Positions 30,701 to 41,637 of a DNA stretch of 64,000 nt are shown here, piece by piece; the first letter of the stretch is position 1, and every line of letters starts with the position of its first letter. Under the pieces are notes generated by a model. That model was not told the origin of the DNA. It made no database searches and was given only the letters and a program-made list of their open reading frames with translations. This stretch comes from Erpobdella octoculata (lineage: Eukaryota > Annelida > Clitellata > Hirudinida > Erpobdellidae), in the NCBI GenBank assembly GCA_963978895.1, contig OZ022239.1, positions 37,095,830 through 37,159,829 on the forward strand. The letters are read 5' to 3'. The position numbers were made by a program, and so were the translations under genes.

Positions 30701-33700
30701 GATGAAGATGATGGCAAATGATAGCGATGATGGTGGTTATGATGAAGATGATGGCAAATGATAGTGATGATGGTGGTTATGATGAAGATGATGGCAAATG
30801 ATAGTGATGATGATGGTTATGATGAAGATGATGGCAAATGATAGTGATGATGATGGTTATGATGAATATTATGGCAAATGATAGTGATGATGATTGTTAT
30901 GATGAAGATGATGGCAAATGATAGTGATGATGATTGTTATGATGAAGATGATGGTAAATGATAGTGATGATGATTGTTATGATGAAGATGATGGCAAATG
31001 AAAGTCATGATGATGGTTATGATGAAGATGATGGCAAATGATGACGATAGTTACAATGAAGACGATAGCGATGATGATGATGAAGAGTTACCAACCTGTA
31101 GATGGTTGTTCCTGAGATCTAGAAGTTTGAGTGTTCTGTTGTGTTTGATGAGACTGCTGAGTTGGATGGCATCCGAAGGCATCAATTTGTTTTCACCGAG
31201 ATGTAGTTCTTTCAAAGTATCATTACTCTTCAGTGCTATAACTGTTATAGAACAATTAGTCAAACATGAAAAAATTATAATCGAAAAAAAAAACTCCCAT
31301 GCAAATATCATCAGTGAATGTTAAACAAAAAATAAATTAAATACCCTTTTTAAGGACTGATTATAACAAATCATACTTTATAATTAGAAACCTTCGATAT
31401 ACTTAGATAATTAGAGTTGCAATCAACCGTGACTGACTTATATAATACTGAGGATGTAAATGATTTTATCTGATAACTAGGAACTGGCTGAACTTTGGCT
31501 CAAGACCAAGTTTAGACACTTTTGTACTATTCAAACACTTTGTTACTATTCAGACTTCAGCATCAGACAGTGACCAGGCTGAATAATATTATATTCGAGT
31601 CCTATACAAAAGCTTTACGGTAAAATGAAAAGTTTGTTGAATTCATATTTATTTTATGACATTTAGTTAGATAATTTAAAAAACAAGAAACAGGTGTCTT
31701 TGTTGTTTAATTTAAAATTTGATCTCCTGTCCTGTGTAACCACCAGAGAATCGGAATGGAATGCCCGGATAATAGGTCGGGTACATGATGATGGGGAGCA
31801 TAATAGTCGTGCACTTGAACCACGTGATATGATTTGAATAAATCAGTAAACGAGATTGGCCGGTTAGGTAAGTAAGTTTAAAAAATGAAAGCAAAGATAT
31901 CACATGAAGAGGCGCAATTGAACAATAGAAAACATGATGACTGTAGCACAAGCAAGCCCCTTTTGTTTGTTGTTCTAAACATTACATACAATGACATCAG
32001 TGTAACTTGACACGAGCCATAACTGAAGAGCCATAACTGAAATGCTTTCGTTCCTGACAAAGAATCTCTAAGTAGTCCATTTTGACTGATAATTAGAGGT
32101 AGAGTATGTTTGAAATTTTAAGTTAATAAGTTACCTTAAATATAAATTTATTTACAATTTACTCTGTTAATCTAATTACTTTTTATAATTAATTTATTTT
32201 TTAATAAATGGTACATTCATAGTAATAATTGGTTTATTTGATTTTTTTGGTGTCTTGTTTAGTATTGTTACATTTTTGCAGTCCGACTATTCGGCTTCGG
32301 CAGATACCATTCGGAACTAATCTGACTTCGGCAAAGTCACTTCAGCCAATCCCTACTGACAATCTAAATAATTTAACTCGAAAGCCTAATTAACATAATA
32401 AATTATGACAGAATAGTAGAAAATAAAATAATAAAAATATCAAAACATAACAATAAGCTGAAACTTCATTACGTTGAAACAAAAAGTAACTTTAAAAACA
32501 TGAAAGCATTAAACAAACCAAGAGTTATGAGGGACTTTCCAGACATTAGTGTGTTTTCAAGATGGAGGGAAACCAGGGATGTGCCTATCTTTAATGCACG
32601 AGCCATGAACGGCATCAACTGGTCGGATATATTGCAGCCTTGAACATCTAACTGCTGTAGACATGAAGCCTGCACACGAACATTTTCTAATTGGTTAACA
32701 ACTAGAGCAATCCTATTTATTATATACAAGTTTTCTTATAAACTATAATTGAATTACTCAACTTCAACCTACACATTTGAAACTTGGACTGATTAGTTAA
32801 AACTAGGGATACGACGATTATCAGCTTGTTATCGGCATTGGCCGGTAATCTTCCCGTTTGCCGATGACTGGTATAGGCCGCTCACAATCGGTCAATACCA
32901 ATTAGTGTTATTTTTATTCTTGCCTCTAGCAATGCAATCAGTCCTTACACATAATATTGAGGTTTACTCTGGGAGAATGTCACACAATGAGCAACTAAGA
33001 AAAAACCAATAAGATGTAATTGATGTATTATTCTATGTGTGATTTGTTTGGGTTGTCAAATGGTGGTTGGGAAGTGGTCTGCAGAGATAAGACAAATATA
33101 AAAATAACTATGTGGTAATATCATGGGATAGAAAAACTGTCTTCATGTCACTCACGATTTTCTGGTAAATAATGCTACTTTACAAACAGTACAAACTGTT
33201 ACATGAACGACAACTTAATATTTATTATTTGACTATACGCTGAACTGATTAATGAACAAACGAGCTTCTAAAAATGAATAATCGATAATCGGCAAATGCA
33301 CCATCGTCGGTGCACCTCTAGTTTCAAAAAAATTTTTTTTATTTATTTATTTACCTTTCTGACGAGTCGTGCACAAGCCTGCCAACCTCTTGCTCCGAAA
33401 GATCTGTTGAAGGAGATGTTTAACTTGATGCAAGATTCGTAATATTCAATCATATCAAAGATCACTACGGCAGCCTGGCGTAAACAAAAAAAAACGGATT
33501 CAATTTATTCCAAATCAATGGAAAACTCAAAAAAATAACAGCTCCCTAAACTTTCATTCAAACTGATAGAATTTGTTATAGAAATATTAATTAATAAATA
33601 ACATAATGTTAGCCAATATGTTAGTTTCATAGAGATTTCTTATTAGGTTTCAGACTTTGTCTATATCAGTGTCAACCCAAATAATATTCTCAAGAATATA

Positions 33701-36700
33701 TTATGACTAGTGGTTTTGCCCGTCCCAAGGACATGTTTTAAAATTACAATGAACTTTGGACACATTTTTTGAATTAATGTAAGTTTATTAATTATTTTGT
33801 TATTTATTTATTTATTATATATAAATTAGTTTGCCATAGAAAGCAGATCGTCACACAAAAACGTCTTACACAGACATGGGCTATTATATATATTAATAAA
33901 CACATAACTGGTTCAGATTTAGTTAAAAAAAAGTAATGCAGAACCATTTAAAAAGTAAACAAGATACTAAATCTTTTGTTAAAGTTTACAGTAAAAAAAG
34001 TAGTTAAAAAATATAATAGCTGTTAGCCATCCTACAGAAACAAATTGGCAAAACCCAAAATTTGGCCAACCTCATCATCAAGCCTGGTTGCTTCAAGGTC
34101 AATGGTTCTGAATTGAACTTTCCTTAAAACTTCTTCCAATGTTTCACAATGCCTGTGATCCAGATGGTCGTCTAAGGTTTAAATTTCACAAATTTTCTTT
34201 TTTTACAACATAAACTAATTTTTTTTAATTACTTGTAATATCGTGACTAAATATTGGGAGTAAGAAACTGTTTAATTTTAATTTTACGGTCACATAAAAA
34301 TATTAATTTTTTATGGATTTCTTATAAATCATGAATTTTGTTCTACAAATAATAATTTTGAAGACAAAATAATAAGTAAGCTGATTCTGATCCTTTAATG
34401 ACCTCTCATTTGACAGATGTTTTAATAAAATTACAAATTAAAGAAACAATTTTCTGTGAATTGGTATCCTACAACACACAATATTTACACAGTTTTAAAA
34501 CATATCATGTTGTCTTCTGTAATTCTATTCACATACATAAACTACATATAAAATATATTGAATAGAGGTATATAACTTGTAATTACACATTTTTATTAGT
34601 GTTAATATTACAGATTAGATAGATGGATGGATGTATAAATAGATTCAGCATATAGGAATGTCTTACTCCCAAGAGAAGTAACACAAATGCAATTGACCAC
34701 TTTGCCACCTACACATTTATGCATCATTTATACATTTTTGTCACCAGAAACAAAATAACTCATTTGTTCAAAATGAAATAAACTTAATGCATTTCTTATA
34801 TTTCCTAATAAATTTAATTAAGTTACATAAAGTAATCATTGGTTATTATCAAGGAATAGAAACTCATCTTCAATAGTAAACATAAACTAAAAACTACTAA
34901 AGATGATAATTATTAACTACAACACAGTAAAATAAACAATTGGGCTTCTAATATTATATGCAGTTAATTGAAGATAAAAGTATAATCTTTATTTTTGATT
35001 CTGTAAAAATTGTGCTTTCTCGTTCTTCTTTCATTTTCATCGTGTTTATAACCAGATTGCAACTCAGCTGACCAACATATCGATTTTTATATATAAAATA
35101 ATATTACATTTGATTTAAAACAATTTATTAAATAAGAAGTTAAATTAATTTTTTCAAATAGAATGCATTGTCACGAATAGCAAGTTTATAATCCATGTTT
35201 CAGCTCGATTGGATGGAAGATTGGATGACGAGAAGAGAAGTTAGTTGATTTTCACTTTAAAGGTTTGTCGGAAAACATGCAAGCAAGGGAGCGAAACTAG
35301 CATGTTAAGTTAATGTAAGGCATTCAAACATATAGATATACATTTTCCAACAAATGTACAAATTAAATTTTTTGATTTTACAAAAATTCTTATAAGAAAA
35401 ACTTCATTTTAAGTGTATTACAGTAAATATTCAGTTTGAGTAGAGTAAGGCTTCTGTGGATGTTAATAAATACAAAATCATTTCTCGGCATACATCAGCT
35501 GTTGATAGTCTTATTACCGAAAACAGCAAAACTGAGTTGATTGATAATAAAACATCAATTACTTGAATGGTTTAATTTTCTTCTAGTAAGAAGTCCTAAA
35601 AGATCTTTTACTTGATTATTTCAAATTTGATACTACAGCTTCTGTCATAACTAGTTATTCCGATTTAACCAGCAATTGAAAATGAAAAGTTTTGTCGAAA
35701 ATATTCTTGTTCTTGTTAGCACTTCAGTTTTAATCAACTAAATTCCAATAAATAAATAAATTGCTATCTGAATATCACCTGTCTGGAAGATAGGTAAATT
35801 ATAAAACAAAAAATAAACATATTAAAATGTAAATTAGGATGATGTTGTGTTTGTTATCTGATGTCTGCAATGCAGGCAGCCGTGATGATGATGACGATGT
35901 GATTCATTACTTCATGTTAATGCTAATTTAAAGAAAAATGAGAAGTGATTCAAAGAGCTTCCTCTTAATCGGGATGTAAATTAACAGCTTCATTCAAAGC
36001 ATTGTGAAAGTACATAAGTGAGTTAAATAAAAGCAGGTTGAATAATTGAATATAATTAATAAATACTCAGAACAAATTACCATACAGAGATAATAAAAAG
36101 CTAGTTAAAAAAATAATGTAGTGATAATAATTTAGCGCATTAACATATAATTACAGTGCGATGCAATAATTTGCTCAGAAACAGCTGGGTGTTACATAAG
36201 TAATCAGAAAATTATAACAAGCTGAAAAAAACTATTTTTATAAATAGTTTATACAAAAACAATTTAAAAAAAGTATAATGAAAAACATTAAGAACTCACT
36301 TCTTAATGTGAGAGTTTCATTTCTTTCATGAAAATTTGCAATAGCCTATTAAATATATAAGGAGAATTAATTTTATCAACAATCAATATAATTCAATTTA
36401 TTTATTTATTTTATCATTACATTTGATTTAATTATTTAGCATCAACATTTATTTATCATAAACATTCGTTTAACATCACTTATTATACTATCAACATTTA
36501 TTTTATTACACCTTAGTCAACCTTTAAGCATCAGCATATAATTATAAAACATCACTTTTCCAAACTAATAATAAAAAAATTTTTTTTAAACATTGCTTAT
36601 ACACAAATTTACTAAAAACTTTTAAATAACATTTAAGTTTGAGTAATACAATTTTTTAAAAAAATTAAAACAGCTTCAAAATAAGCCATTTCAATAAAGA

Positions 36701-39078
36701 TATATAACTTGTTTATAAAAAAACAAGATAAATAAATAACAAAATAATATTAATGATAATTTACTTGTATTTGATTGAGCAGTCTTGGAAGAGGTCTGAC
36801 TCCAAACTTCTCACAAGATTTTAAATAGGAGGCCACCAGTCGTTCAGTTGAACATGATGACACTGCAGGATTAAAAAATAATATCAACCAATGTTCTTCA
36901 ATATAACAACCATTTCATTAATCATTTCAAATATAAATGTCAGTCTTATAAATTATTCAACAACAGTACCAAACAAAGAAAGAATTCAACAACAACTCCC
37001 AAGAACTTTTTTAATTCTAATTTAAAACTTTTTGTCATTAAATTAGCATTGGATTCTCTGACCTTGTGATATTATAAAATAAAAAACAGTAAAACGAGGT
37101 TTTTTTAGAAATCTTTTATATTTTATAAGTTATTTATAACAAATTTGTCTTTTAAAACAAAATTTTATAGCTTTACTAGCTGACCCAGCAAATGTTGTTT
37201 TGCCATATCAATTATTTTCGTTTTTTTTATTATTATCAATCTCGAAGAGCAACCGAGTGTTTTTTCTCTTTGATGGTCTATAGTCCTTTACACCAAGTGT
37301 TTTAAGACTGAATTGGCTGTATGTAGGAAGCACATAAGTACTTCCTGCCATGGATCAAAGTTTGATTCTTTAAACTGTCCCTCCTCCTTTATCCAGGCTT
37401 GGGACTGGCTCGCAATTAGCGAGTGTACAATGCTAGGGGTTTCTTAAGGTTTTTCTGTCGTTTTTCTCTCCCGTTCCCTCTTGCTCTCCCGTTCCCGCTT
37501 GTTCTCCCGCTCCCAGAATTTTTAGAGGTTTTCCTATCGTTTTTCTCTCTTGCTCCCGTTTCCCTCCCCGCTTGCTCTCACGCTCCCGGTCGCTTTCCCG
37601 ATTTGTTGCTAAGGTTCAATTAGGTCCTTTTTAAAGGGAAATGCGTAGATTTAAATATTTTCTAAAAATAATATATATATATATATATATATGGACTGTT
37701 AAAGAACAATTTAAATTTAAGTTAACTTTTGAAAAATTAACAATTAATTAATAGTTAATTTTGATTAAATCCAAAAATTAAAATTTATCATGTCATAAGT
37801 AACATTTATTAAACATACTTATCGAAAATCGAAATAACACTGGAATGTCTCCTTTATTTGTCATCTTTTAACCAACTACGAAAACAGACAAGTTTGTTGA
37901 CATGACATTATTTGGTCCAAGTGATGAGCGTGTCTTATTGACAATATAACCAGCCAAGCTGAACAATCGTTCACATGAAACTAAGGTAGCTGGTATGTAC
38001 AAAATGGTCTTGGCAAGGAATGACAATTTCGGATATTGGTGTTCATTAGGTTTCCACCATTGTAGAGGGTCAACGAATTCAGGAACTTTCACCTCCATTT
38101 TATAATGCAGTAATTCATCAGAAGGGTTTTAAGTGATGGGTGGATTATTGGTTAAAAAAAATTTAATCACAAAAAATTTTTTATTGATTTTATTCTATAA
38201 TATAATGTCGTCCAGTTGATCTGTTAAATCAATCCGCAGCATAACTAATTTCAGCTCATTTGTGAGGATTGAAAATAAAAGCTATTTTCTAATCAATGTA
38301 GAATAAACAAATATTTTACAATATATTTTTTAAATTAAAATTAATTATCGCTTTCTTTAAAGAAAACAAAAATTGATGGTTTGTTTTTCTACATAAAAGT
38401 TAATTTTTTAAAACATTTCATAAGTTTAAATGATTATTTTATAATTCTTTTATATTTTGTCCAATTAATCCTAAAATTTCATAGAATGTAAAATCCGAAG
38501 GAACAATTAGGCCACCCAAAACAGCCTATAAAATAACTTTTATGGCCCAATTTTGGGCCACCCAAAACTGCCTATAAAAATTGACCAAAGTCCAAAAGAA
38601 TTCAAAAGATGCTACACTAGGTCTAGGAGGTTTGTGCGAAACATATTCCAGCATTAAATAAAAGTAACCAACCGTCATCCCATGGAATTGGTGGGTCCAT
38701 GTATCCAGACACAACCCCGCCACCTTCAGGAAATGTTACTCGTAGATTTTTCTTATTTGTCTTAACGGCTAATTTTTGACTAGGCTTATCCTCAGCAACC
38801 GATAAGCTGGCAGCTTCGCCGTTGTAAGTCAGACCATCTTCAATGGAACTTTTCTTTTCAGACATGTTTTCGTTTTCAGCGACAGCTGATTCGTCCTTTT
38901 CTTTCTCTTTGAGATCGGCAGACACCAAAAATTCCTTGCCAAACGTATTTAATTTATCTACCATATCGACTGAACTGTCATGCTCCACCAACTTGCAATC
39001 AATTTTTGTTTCCTCAACTGTTACTGGACTGCCTTCAACGAGTTCAGATCCGACCAAAAAATCCGGGGAAGTGGCCAT
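26212..39078 (-). CDS. PPP1R37: PPP1R37 (LRRC68) orthologue, PP1 regulatory LRR protein, 11 coding exons
   Basis: Coding exons in gene order: 39078-38673, 36862-36765, 36345-36300, 34171-34071, 33474-33355, 32669-32519, 31241-31096, 29751-29620, 29014-28873, 28094-27928, 27765-26212. All junctions use GT-AG and phases agree throughout, giving about 1,020 residues. Exon 1 has the PP1-docking RVxF motif as LRVTFPEGG. Exons 2-10 encode leucine-rich repeats that follow vertebrate PPP1R37 closely (for example MIEYYESCIKLNISFNRSFG, LDLRNNHLQ, GGLMALSLALKVN and RIDLDKEPKKE). Exon 11 is a long Ser/Thr-rich tail with a heptad minisatellite. The family binds and inhibits protein phosphatase 1 in cytoplasm or nucleus. 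The protein is longer than human PPP1R37 (about 690), mainly through N-terminal and C-terminal low-complexity parts. The start codon context AACAAGATGG is favourable. Confidence 0.93.
26640..26872 (-). repeat. Coding 21-bp minisatellite (heptapeptide array)
   Basis: About eleven 21-bp units encode (S/T)NPI(P/S)VS heptads in PPP1R37 exon 11. Period 21 keeps the frame, so unit gain or loss changes length without frameshift. Units alternate NPIPVS and NPISVS. Confidence 0.9.
27928..28094 (-). CDS. PPP1R37: PPP1R37 exon 10
   Basis: Encodes AVAIAEFVAETSKLLRLDLR, DNDIKTGGLMALSLALKVNN and SVSRIDLDKEPKKES, the last LRR and the conserved KEPKKE. Acceptor AAACAG, donor GTTAGT. Confidence 0.92.
28600..28795 (-). 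repeat. GGGCC-family dispersed repeat, copy in PPP1R37 intron
   Basis: Contains TAATTTGGGCCTGGCTC and GGGCCTAAAAACCCTATACT, matching 22030-22130. It lies in the intron between exons 9 and 10. Confidence 0.6.
28873..29014 (-). CDS. PPP1R37: PPP1R37 exon 9
   Basis: Encodes MSSQFLVDLNLGRNNITNEG, IHRLKDGLVRNKSLLRIRLQ and AVKISCE. Acceptor AAACAG, donor GAAG|GTTCTC. Ends phase 1. Confidence 0.9.
29620..29751 (-). CDS. PPP1R37: PPP1R37 exon 8
   Basis: Encodes DVGLTHLCDGLIEQSNSAQQ, GLETLVMWNNQLTYQSMNSL and CRAV. Acceptor CATCAG, donor GTG|GTTGGT. Phase 0 at both ends. Confidence 0.85.
29928..30140. repeat. 24-bp minisatellite in PPP1R37 intron
   Basis: Eight near-identical 24-bp units, each starting ACTCATGATACAATCACTG and ending TCAAC or TCGAC. 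Because 24 is divisible by three, both strands give false open frames. Confidence 0.95.
30630..31086. repeat. 40-bp minisatellite ending beside the exon 7 donor
   Basis: About ten units of a 40-bp motif containing GATGAAGATGATGGCAAATG and ATAGTGATGATGATGGTTAT. The array ends roughly 10 bp downstream (gene sense) of the exon 7 splice donor. Confidence 0.92.
31096..31241 (-). CDS. PPP1R37: PPP1R37 exon 7
   Basis: Encodes IALKSNDTLKELHLGENKLM, PSDAIQLSSLIKHNRTLKLL and DLRNNHLQ. Acceptor TAACAG, donor CAG|GTTGGT. A 40-bp-period minisatellite begins about 10 bp past the donor. Confidence 0.92.
32519..32669 (-). CDS. PPP1R37: PPP1R37 exon 6
   Basis: Encodes ASCLQQLDVQGCNISDQLMP, FMARALKIGTSLVSLHLENT and LMSGKSLITL. 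Acceptor TGCAG, donor G|GTTTGT, phase 1 end. Confidence 0.92.
32803..33321. mobile_element. hAT-type MITE in PPP1R37 intron
   Basis: The ends read CTAGGGATACGACGATTATC and, reversed, CTAGAGGTGCACCGACGATG: typical hAT MITE termini with TATCGGC/GCCGAT subterminal words. No convincing target duplication. It is non-coding and its right end is about 35 bp from exon 5. Confidence 0.65.
33355..33474 (-). CDS. PPP1R37: PPP1R37 exon 5
   Basis: Encodes AAVVIFDMIEYYESCIKLNI then SFNRSFGARGWQACARLVRK, the best conserved LRR segment. Acceptor GCCAG, donor GTAAAT, phase 0 at both ends. A hAT-like MITE lies 35 bp downstream of its donor. Confidence 0.92.
34071..34171 (-). CDS. PPP1R37: PPP1R37 exon 4
   Basis: Encodes DHLDHRHCETLEEVLRKVQF then RTIDLEATRLDDE, closely following the family's HCETLEEV..VDLEQTNLDEDG segment. 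Donor GAG|GTTGGC. Confidence 0.88.
34172..36299. other. PPP1R37 intron between exons 3 and 4
   Basis: AT-rich intron. A segment at about 35165-35310 (GTTTCAGCTCGATTGGATGG and GAAGTTAGTTGATT) recurs near 23860-23935 and is Helitron-associated. Nothing else seen. Confidence 0.45.
36300..36345 (-). CDS. PPP1R37: PPP1R37 exon 3 (46-nt micro-exon)
   Basis: A 46-nt exon coding AIANFHERNETLTLR plus one base. It has acceptor TTTAATAG and donor GTGAGT. It is needed to connect exon 2 (phase 0) with exon 4 (phase 1) and supplies the start of LRR 1. Confidence 0.8.
36765..36862 (-). CDS. PPP1R37: PPP1R37 exon 2
   Basis: Encodes SSCSTERLVASYLKSCEKFG then VRPLPRLLNQIQ. It corresponds to the helical segment before the first leucine-rich repeat. 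Acceptor TGCAG, donor GTAAAT, ends in phase 0. Confidence 0.88.
37176..37436 (-). mobile_element. Helitron-type 3' end plus dispersed repeat copy 3
   Basis: ACTAGCTGACCCAGCAAATG and TTGTTTTGCC at 37175-37203 is a Helitron 3' terminus read on the minus strand; a decayed partner lies at 55640-55672. Further right, 37270-37425 is the fullest copy of the TATAGTCCTTTACACC family, followed by another CTAG-started 18-bp-repeat end at 37433. Confidence 0.6.
37440..37605. repeat. CCCGTTCCC-type short minisatellite
   Basis: Diverged pyrimidine-rich units (CTCTCCCGTTCCC, GCTCCCGGTCGCTTTCCCG) and TTTTTAGAGGTTTTCCTATC link this block to the 17090-17610 Helitron-like arm. Confidence 0.6.
37868..38098 (-). 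pseudogene. hAT transposase C-terminal domain fragment
   Basis: A 76-residue frame reads DPLQWWKPNEHQYPKLSFLA, then IPATLVSCERLFSLAGYIVN and KTRSSLGPNNV. W..N...YP.LS.LA and S.ERLFS.AG..V...R..L are diagnostic of ZBED-like hAT dimerisation domains. It lies in PPP1R37 intron 1 on the same strand as the gene. The catalytic core is absent, so it is a relic. Confidence 0.85.
38673..39078 (-). CDS. PPP1R37: PPP1R37 exon 1 (start, RVxF motif)
   Basis: Encodes residues 1-135, an acidic Ser/Glu-rich N terminus ending LRVTFPEGGGVVSGYMDPPI then PWDD. RVTF is the PP1-binding motif and the following VVSG and PW match the family. The donor G|GTTGGT leaves phase 1. Confidence 0.9.
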
Positions 39079-40434
39079 CTTGTTTATTTATTTACACTCA
39101 AATTTTCATGTGACGCGTCCGAGAAACTGCAAGATCCATAGACTTCAAAAATTTTAAAAATTAAGGAATACAAACTTTATGAAATATCTACAGCTTTAAA
39201 CTATTTATTTTATTTTATTTTTTGGTTTACTTATATTTTGTATATATAAATGGAGTACGGACAATTCCTCCCTGCATGATATTCCACAGACGTTGATGAT
39301 ATTCGTAATATCATTAAAACAAATGCATTTGAAAAATGGTAGCAATTTGTATCAGAACAGCCATCACAGAGAACTTAATCTCCGACCGTCTTACCTTACC
39401 ACTCACAATTCCAAAACACGAATAGAAAAAAGAGGTAATTATTTCCAGGCTCCGACTCAACTGCACCTTCAAGGTGCCACCTTGCTTAACTCCAACATCA
39501 AAGTTTATGGGAAACATAGCACAGGACTCTGCAATATTTTTTAGGTCACTTTGTTGTTTGAGATTTTGTCTGTCCGCGAATATCGAACTAAATTACCTAA
39601 GACTACACATAGATGTCTTGAGTACCTAAACTTGCGTAAGTGCGTTTTTTGCCGTCGATTGGCGAAATGCTCGGAAGTTTTTTTAGAAATAAATCTTGAG
39701 TAGACATTGGGGGATGGTGCTGCAGAACTTTGTTTCTTCTTCCAACGCTTTGCTGGATTCTTTTCTTCAAAGGGACGGAGGTTATAGTACCTATATCTAC
39801 GTTTGGCCCGACGGAACATGTTTTTTATTTAAAAGTGAGTACCCCCTATTGCTTTTGAGATTATAATTTTTTGAAGAAACTATGTCTCATCAGCCAACAT
39901 TCTGCATTAAACCATGGCTGCGAGCGTCTGTGAGAACGAGTGGTGACAGCGGGAAGAAATATACTGGGAGATCCTTATGGAGACATAAGAGTTGAGTTGT
40001 ATTGTGCAGCCATCTAGGTAAGATCAACTGATGTCCATTTAACGGCACAACAGAAAAATTATGAAAATTTAATAAGACGCTCCATTTTCCTCACGTCTAG
40101 CTTTCTCCATTGGTGCACACCATAGATATATCTATGGTGCACACTGAGGACGATGGCTGGCACATTCTGACAGGGTAAAAAAACTTCCCAATAGAGCAGT
40201 ATGTAGTCAGAGACCGGTGTCAATTTTTTTTGGCTATTGTTTTGTGATAAACTGTTTTTAAAACACTATACGCCACCGTGATCATGAGTTGGCCCTTCAA
40301 CGGCAAGGTACAAGCCCAGCGATGAGACGCCGTCACTGAAAGCCAAAACTTTCCGGTTTTCCAGTTGTTCAATGTGTATTTTAATGAGTCCTGTTAAAAT
40401 AAAAAAAGTATTGGGGTTGTAATATTTGAATACC
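39079..40434. other. PPP1R37 upstream region; unresolved small frames
   Basis: Should include the PPP1R37 5' UTR and promoter directly right of 39078. Two minus-strand frames (39314-39517, and 39541-39819 with an Arg/Lys-rich 92-residue product beginning MFRRAKRRYRYY) are of moderate complexity but match no family I recognise. They could be exons of an unrecognised upstream gene or chance. Confidence 0.35.
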
Positions 40435-41165
40435 CTTTTAAATCTGGAGTCCTACCGCAGTGCTGGAAAAAAGCCTATGTTTTGCCTATTCATAAAAAAG
40501 GTTCAAACAACTATAGGCCAATCTCACTTACCTCAACTTCCTGTAGAGTTATGGAACAAATAGTTAATAGCAAAATTGTCGATTTTTTGATTAGTAACTC
40601 TTTAATTTCTAAACATCAACATGGCTTTATCAGAAAGAGATCATGCACGACGAACATACTTGAGGAGGACAGACTTATAACATTCCTGTGGTAAGTTCAA
40701 TAACGGACCTTGGAGTAATTGTTGATTCCCAGTTGAGTTTCAGAGAGCACATTTTGACAAAACAAAGAAAGCTGGCATGTTGTTGGGAATAATTGCACGA
40801 AATTTTAAACATCTATCTGAAGAAGCTTTTGTTTGTCTCTATAAGCCTCTTGTGCGATCTCGATTGGAGTATGCAGTACAGGTTTGGAGCCCGTACCGAT
40901 TGGGACTGATTGCAGAGATCGAGAGAATTCAGAGACGAGCCACAAAACTGGTCAGATCTTGTAAGTATTTGAGCTACGTGGACAGGTTGAAGAAATTGAA
41001 GCTTCCATCGTTGGCTTATCGTAGAATTAGAGCTGACATGATCATGACGTACAGGATCACGAGAGGATACTTTTTGAACTTCAATTGTCCTGCATTAATG
41101 CCATGTCCAGACCAACGGACAAGAGGTCATTCCTGGAAACTTGTTACAGGCATAAATGTAAATGT
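40435..41165 (+). pseudogene. CR1-like LINE fragment, internally deleted
   Basis: Plus-strand RT start: CWKKAYVLPIHKKGSNNYRP, ISLTSTSCRVMEQIVNSKIV then HQHGFIRKRSCTTNILE. The sequence then jumps, near 40670-40690, to the thumb/C-terminal part (VRSRLEYAVQVWSPY, RIQRRATKLVRSC, RGHSWKLVTG). The catalytic palm with YADD is deleted. A SINE then interrupts it, and the LINE C terminus resumes at about 41367-41510. Confidence 0.85.
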
Positions 41166-41365
41166 AAATGTTTGATAATTTATTGAGCGCCTTTTCCGCT
41201 TTGTTCAAAGGCGCTGTTCTTTTACATGCCCCACGGAGAGAACGATTTTACCCGCTAAGTTTTCCGTTGACATGGGCTGCTAGGCAGTGAGTGGGAGTCG
41301 AACCGTGAAGCTCTCACAATCAAGGCTAACGCTCTACCAACTCAGCTAACCTAGCACCTAAATCA
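41166..41365 (-). mobile_element. tRNA-derived SINE inside a LINE
   Basis: The minus strand carries TAGCTGAGTTGGTAGAGC (A box) and GGTTCGACTCC (B box) in a tRNA-like head, a body with the hairpin GCGCCTTT...AAAGGCGC, and an (ATTTAC)n tail. It splits the LINE reading frame between WKLVTG and the final segment. Short TTACAGG/TCACAGG flanks may be the eroded target duplication. Confidence 0.82.
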
Positions 41366-41630
41366 CAGGGATTGTCGAAAACGTTTCTTTTCCAATAGAG
41401 TGGTAAGATATTGGAACAATCTTCTAGAAGAAGTGGTTGAAGCTCCCAATTTAGCTACTTTCAAGGCTCTGATGGATGATTTTTTCGATCAAAAGAAATA
41501 TGCGATTTAGTGGATTTTGTATTTATTTATTTTGTTTTTTTTGTTATACGTATTTTTCATTTTAATTTTGAAATTGTCGTTTTCAGTTGCTGGCGAGGGG
41601 CTCGCTGTCCGTGACAAGAATTTAATAATA
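41366..41630 (+). pseudogene. LINE C-terminal remainder and 3' UTR
   Basis: Continues the interrupted LINE: CRKRFFSNRVVRYWNNLLEE, VVEAPNLATFKALMDDFFDQ, KKYAI and a stop at 41510. The 3' UTR ends in a short A-rich tail (AATAATAAAAAAAAG) near 41637. Confidence 0.8.
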
Positions 41631-41637
41631 AAAAAAA

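Noticed and set aside
32796..33328. 8-bp target duplication for the hAT-type MITE at 32803-33321
   Set aside because: The flanks GTTAAAAC and GTTTCAAA match at only about five of eight positions.
39541..39819. Basic 92-residue minus-strand frame (MFRRAKRRYRYY)
   Set aside because: Plausible composition but no family recognised and no transcript evidence; kept only as an unresolved note.
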